Assembly (NCBI GenBank): GCA_902773045.1
Contig: CACYDE010000128.1
Location: 1-6,803 of the forward strand
Source of the DNA: an uncultured Ruminococcus sp.
GTDB lineage: Bacteria > Bacillota > Clostridia > Oscillospirales > Acutalibacteraceae
DNA: 6,803 bases
Direction of reading: 5' to 3'
Shown: positions 6,148 to 6,803 of the stretch, one piece after another
How the letters are laid out: the number at the start of each line of letters is the position of its first letter
Position numbering within the stretch: position 1 is the stretch's first letter
Notes under the pieces: generated by a model
Database searches by the model: none
Told to the model about the DNA's origin: nothing
The model's input: the letters and a program-made list of their open reading frames with translations, nothing else
Position numbers and translations under genes: made by a program

Positions 6148-6663
6148 ATGATCTCAGGAATTTTAATCGCTTCTTTTCTTTCTTTTTCCGCGTGTATTTT
6201 TTCAAAACCGGAACCCGCGCCGCCGAACCTTGAACTGAGCGGCGATATATGCACCGTAAATTACGGTGTCAAAGAATACAAAGCAAGCGTAACCCATATT
6301 TTTCAAGGGCTAACAAGCATAACATTTTTTGAACCTAATGAACTTGAAGGAGTTGTTTACACATTCTCCGAGAACGGATGCAGCATTATGCTGAACGATT
6401 TAAAATTCACCACAGACCGTTCTTTCATGGGCGACTCATCTCTTCCTCAGATAATCTGCGACGTTCTTTCCAATGCTTCAAAGGAAGACGCTGTCAAATA
6501 TATCGAGTGTGAAACTCCGCAAGCAAGCACACTTATCACAGCAACATTCAGCGGAAACACCGAACATTATCCGTATACAATAACAACCGATTTCAATTCG
6601 GGATTCATCAAAGAAATAAAAGTAGATCAATGCAATTTTAAAGCGACTTTTTCAAACAGATAA
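6148..6663 (+). CDS. Small predicted lipoprotein of unknown function
   Basis: From the first ATG this gives 171 residues. Residues 1-16 are MISGILIASFLSFSAC, a hydrophobic segment ending in a lipobox-like FSAC, so Cys16 would be lipidated and the protein anchored outside the cytoplasmic membrane. A Pro-rich linker (SKPEPAPP) follows. The remaining ~145 residues look like an exported beta-rich domain with alternating hydrophobic positions (for example SITFFEPNELEGVVYTFSE). The pattern recalls small lipoproteins common in Ruminococcaceae with a LolA/YdcC-like flavour, but I cannot assign a family. The ATG start lacks both the basic n-region and a ribosome binding site; translation may begin at ATA 6130, adding six residues including three lysines. 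The gene starts 10-28 nt after nnrD and is probably co-transcribed with it, though no functional link is evident. Confidence 0.8.
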   Translation: MISGILIASFLSFSACIFSKPEPAPPNLELSGDICTVNYGVKEYKASVTHIFQGLTSITFFEPNELEGVVYTFSENGCSIMLNDLKFTTDRSFMGDSSLPQIICDVLSNASKEDAVKYIECETPQASTLITATFSGNTEHYPYTITTDFNSGFIKEIKVDQCNFKATFSNR

Positions 6664-6668
6664 AAAAC

Positions 6669-6708
6669 AAAAGACTTGCAGAAGATAGAAATCTGATGCA
6701 AGTCTTTT
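6669..6708. terminator. Bidirectional intrinsic terminator between the lipoprotein gene and tRNA-Tyr
   Basis: AAAAGACTTGCA (6669-6680) and TGCAAGTCTTTT (6697-6708) are perfect 12-nt complements. Inside them AGAT/ATCT (6683-6686, 6691-6694) adds four pairs across a tandem G-A step, closing on an AGAA loop. The plus strand ends in TTTT; on the minus strand the U tract is longer because the A-rich 6662-6667 follows. It begins 6 nt after the lipoprotein stop and lies 9 nt from the tRNA 3' end, so it can serve both convergent genes. Confidence 0.88.
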
Positions 6709-6716
6709 ATCATATA

Positions 6717-6800
6717 TGGTGGGAGAGGGTGGATTCGAACCACCGAAGCCGAAACAACAGATTTACAGTCTGCCCCATTTGACCGCTCTGGAACTCTCCC
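6717..6800 (-). tRNA. tRNA-Tyr (anticodon GUA)
   Basis: On the minus strand the 84-nt gene starts GGGAGAG (6800-6794) and ends CTCTCCC followed by ACCA (6720-6717), so the acceptor stem is a perfect 7 bp with discriminator A and an encoded CCA. The anticodon stem is GCAGA/UCUGU around the loop CUGUAAA, which puts GUA at 6766-6764. The T arm contains GGTTCGAATCC. The extra arm (around GTTTCGGCTTCGG) is long, as expected for class II tRNA-Tyr in bacteria. All arms look intact. Its promoter lies beyond the window. Confidence 0.97.
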
Positions 6801-6803
6801 AAA

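Noticed and set aside
5856..6254. 132-codon minus-strand frame over the end of nnrD and the start of the lipoprotein gene
   Set aside because: It is antisense to the most conserved nnrD motif (GGSGDVLAG) and crosses a gene boundary; no supporting start signals.

Overview
The window looks like ordinary chromosome from a Gram-positive, clostridial bacterium, most likely the Ruminococcus/Oscillospiraceae group. The evidence is a T-box-controlled pheST operon, a PheS with the Firmicutes-type CxxC...CxxC insert, a two-helix membrane protein that resembles the clostridial DUF6106 family, and purine-rich Shine-Dalgarno sites. The genus is inferred; no 16S or other marker is present.

Layout. Positions 1-84 lie downstream of pheT and hold what looks like the truncated end of an intergenic repeat. 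Positions 85-3517 (minus strand) carry pheT and pheS, the two subunits of phenylalanyl-tRNA synthetase. They are preceded by a complete T-box leader (3555-3799) with a UUC (Phe) specifier, a UGGU tRNA-acceptor-binding bulge, an intrinsic terminator and a sigma-A-type promoter. Positions 3840-4067 are a divergent intergenic region with a small GC-rich hairpin and an AT-rich stretch. Positions 4134-4934 (plus) encode a 266-residue membrane protein with a long Lys/Ser/Glu-rich tail. Positions 4943-5159 are a ~217-bp nearly palindromic element with ~40-bp terminal inverted repeats. Positions 5202-6119 (plus) encode a stand-alone ADP-dependent NAD(P)H-hydrate dehydratase (NnrD). A small predicted lipoprotein follows closely, and its best ribosome binding site points at an AUA codon. 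A bidirectional terminator (6669-6708) separates this pair from a convergent class II tRNA-Tyr(GUA) gene (6717-6800, minus).

How the parts relate. pheS and pheT form one transcription unit, induced when uncharged tRNA-Phe binds the T-box leader. nnrD repairs hydrated NADH/NADPH and is probably co-transcribed with the lipoprotein gene. tRNA-Tyr is separate. No phage, CRISPR, toxin-antitoxin or defence genes are visible.

The least ordinary object is the 4943-5159 element. It folds end to end as a plus-strand RNA, many of its non-Watson-Crick pairs are G-U, and it has a symmetric internal loop carrying AGGACGA on both sides. Weaker core-like fragments occur at 7-33 and 3848-3899. This suggests a dispersed structured repeat family in the genome, which one window cannot prove.
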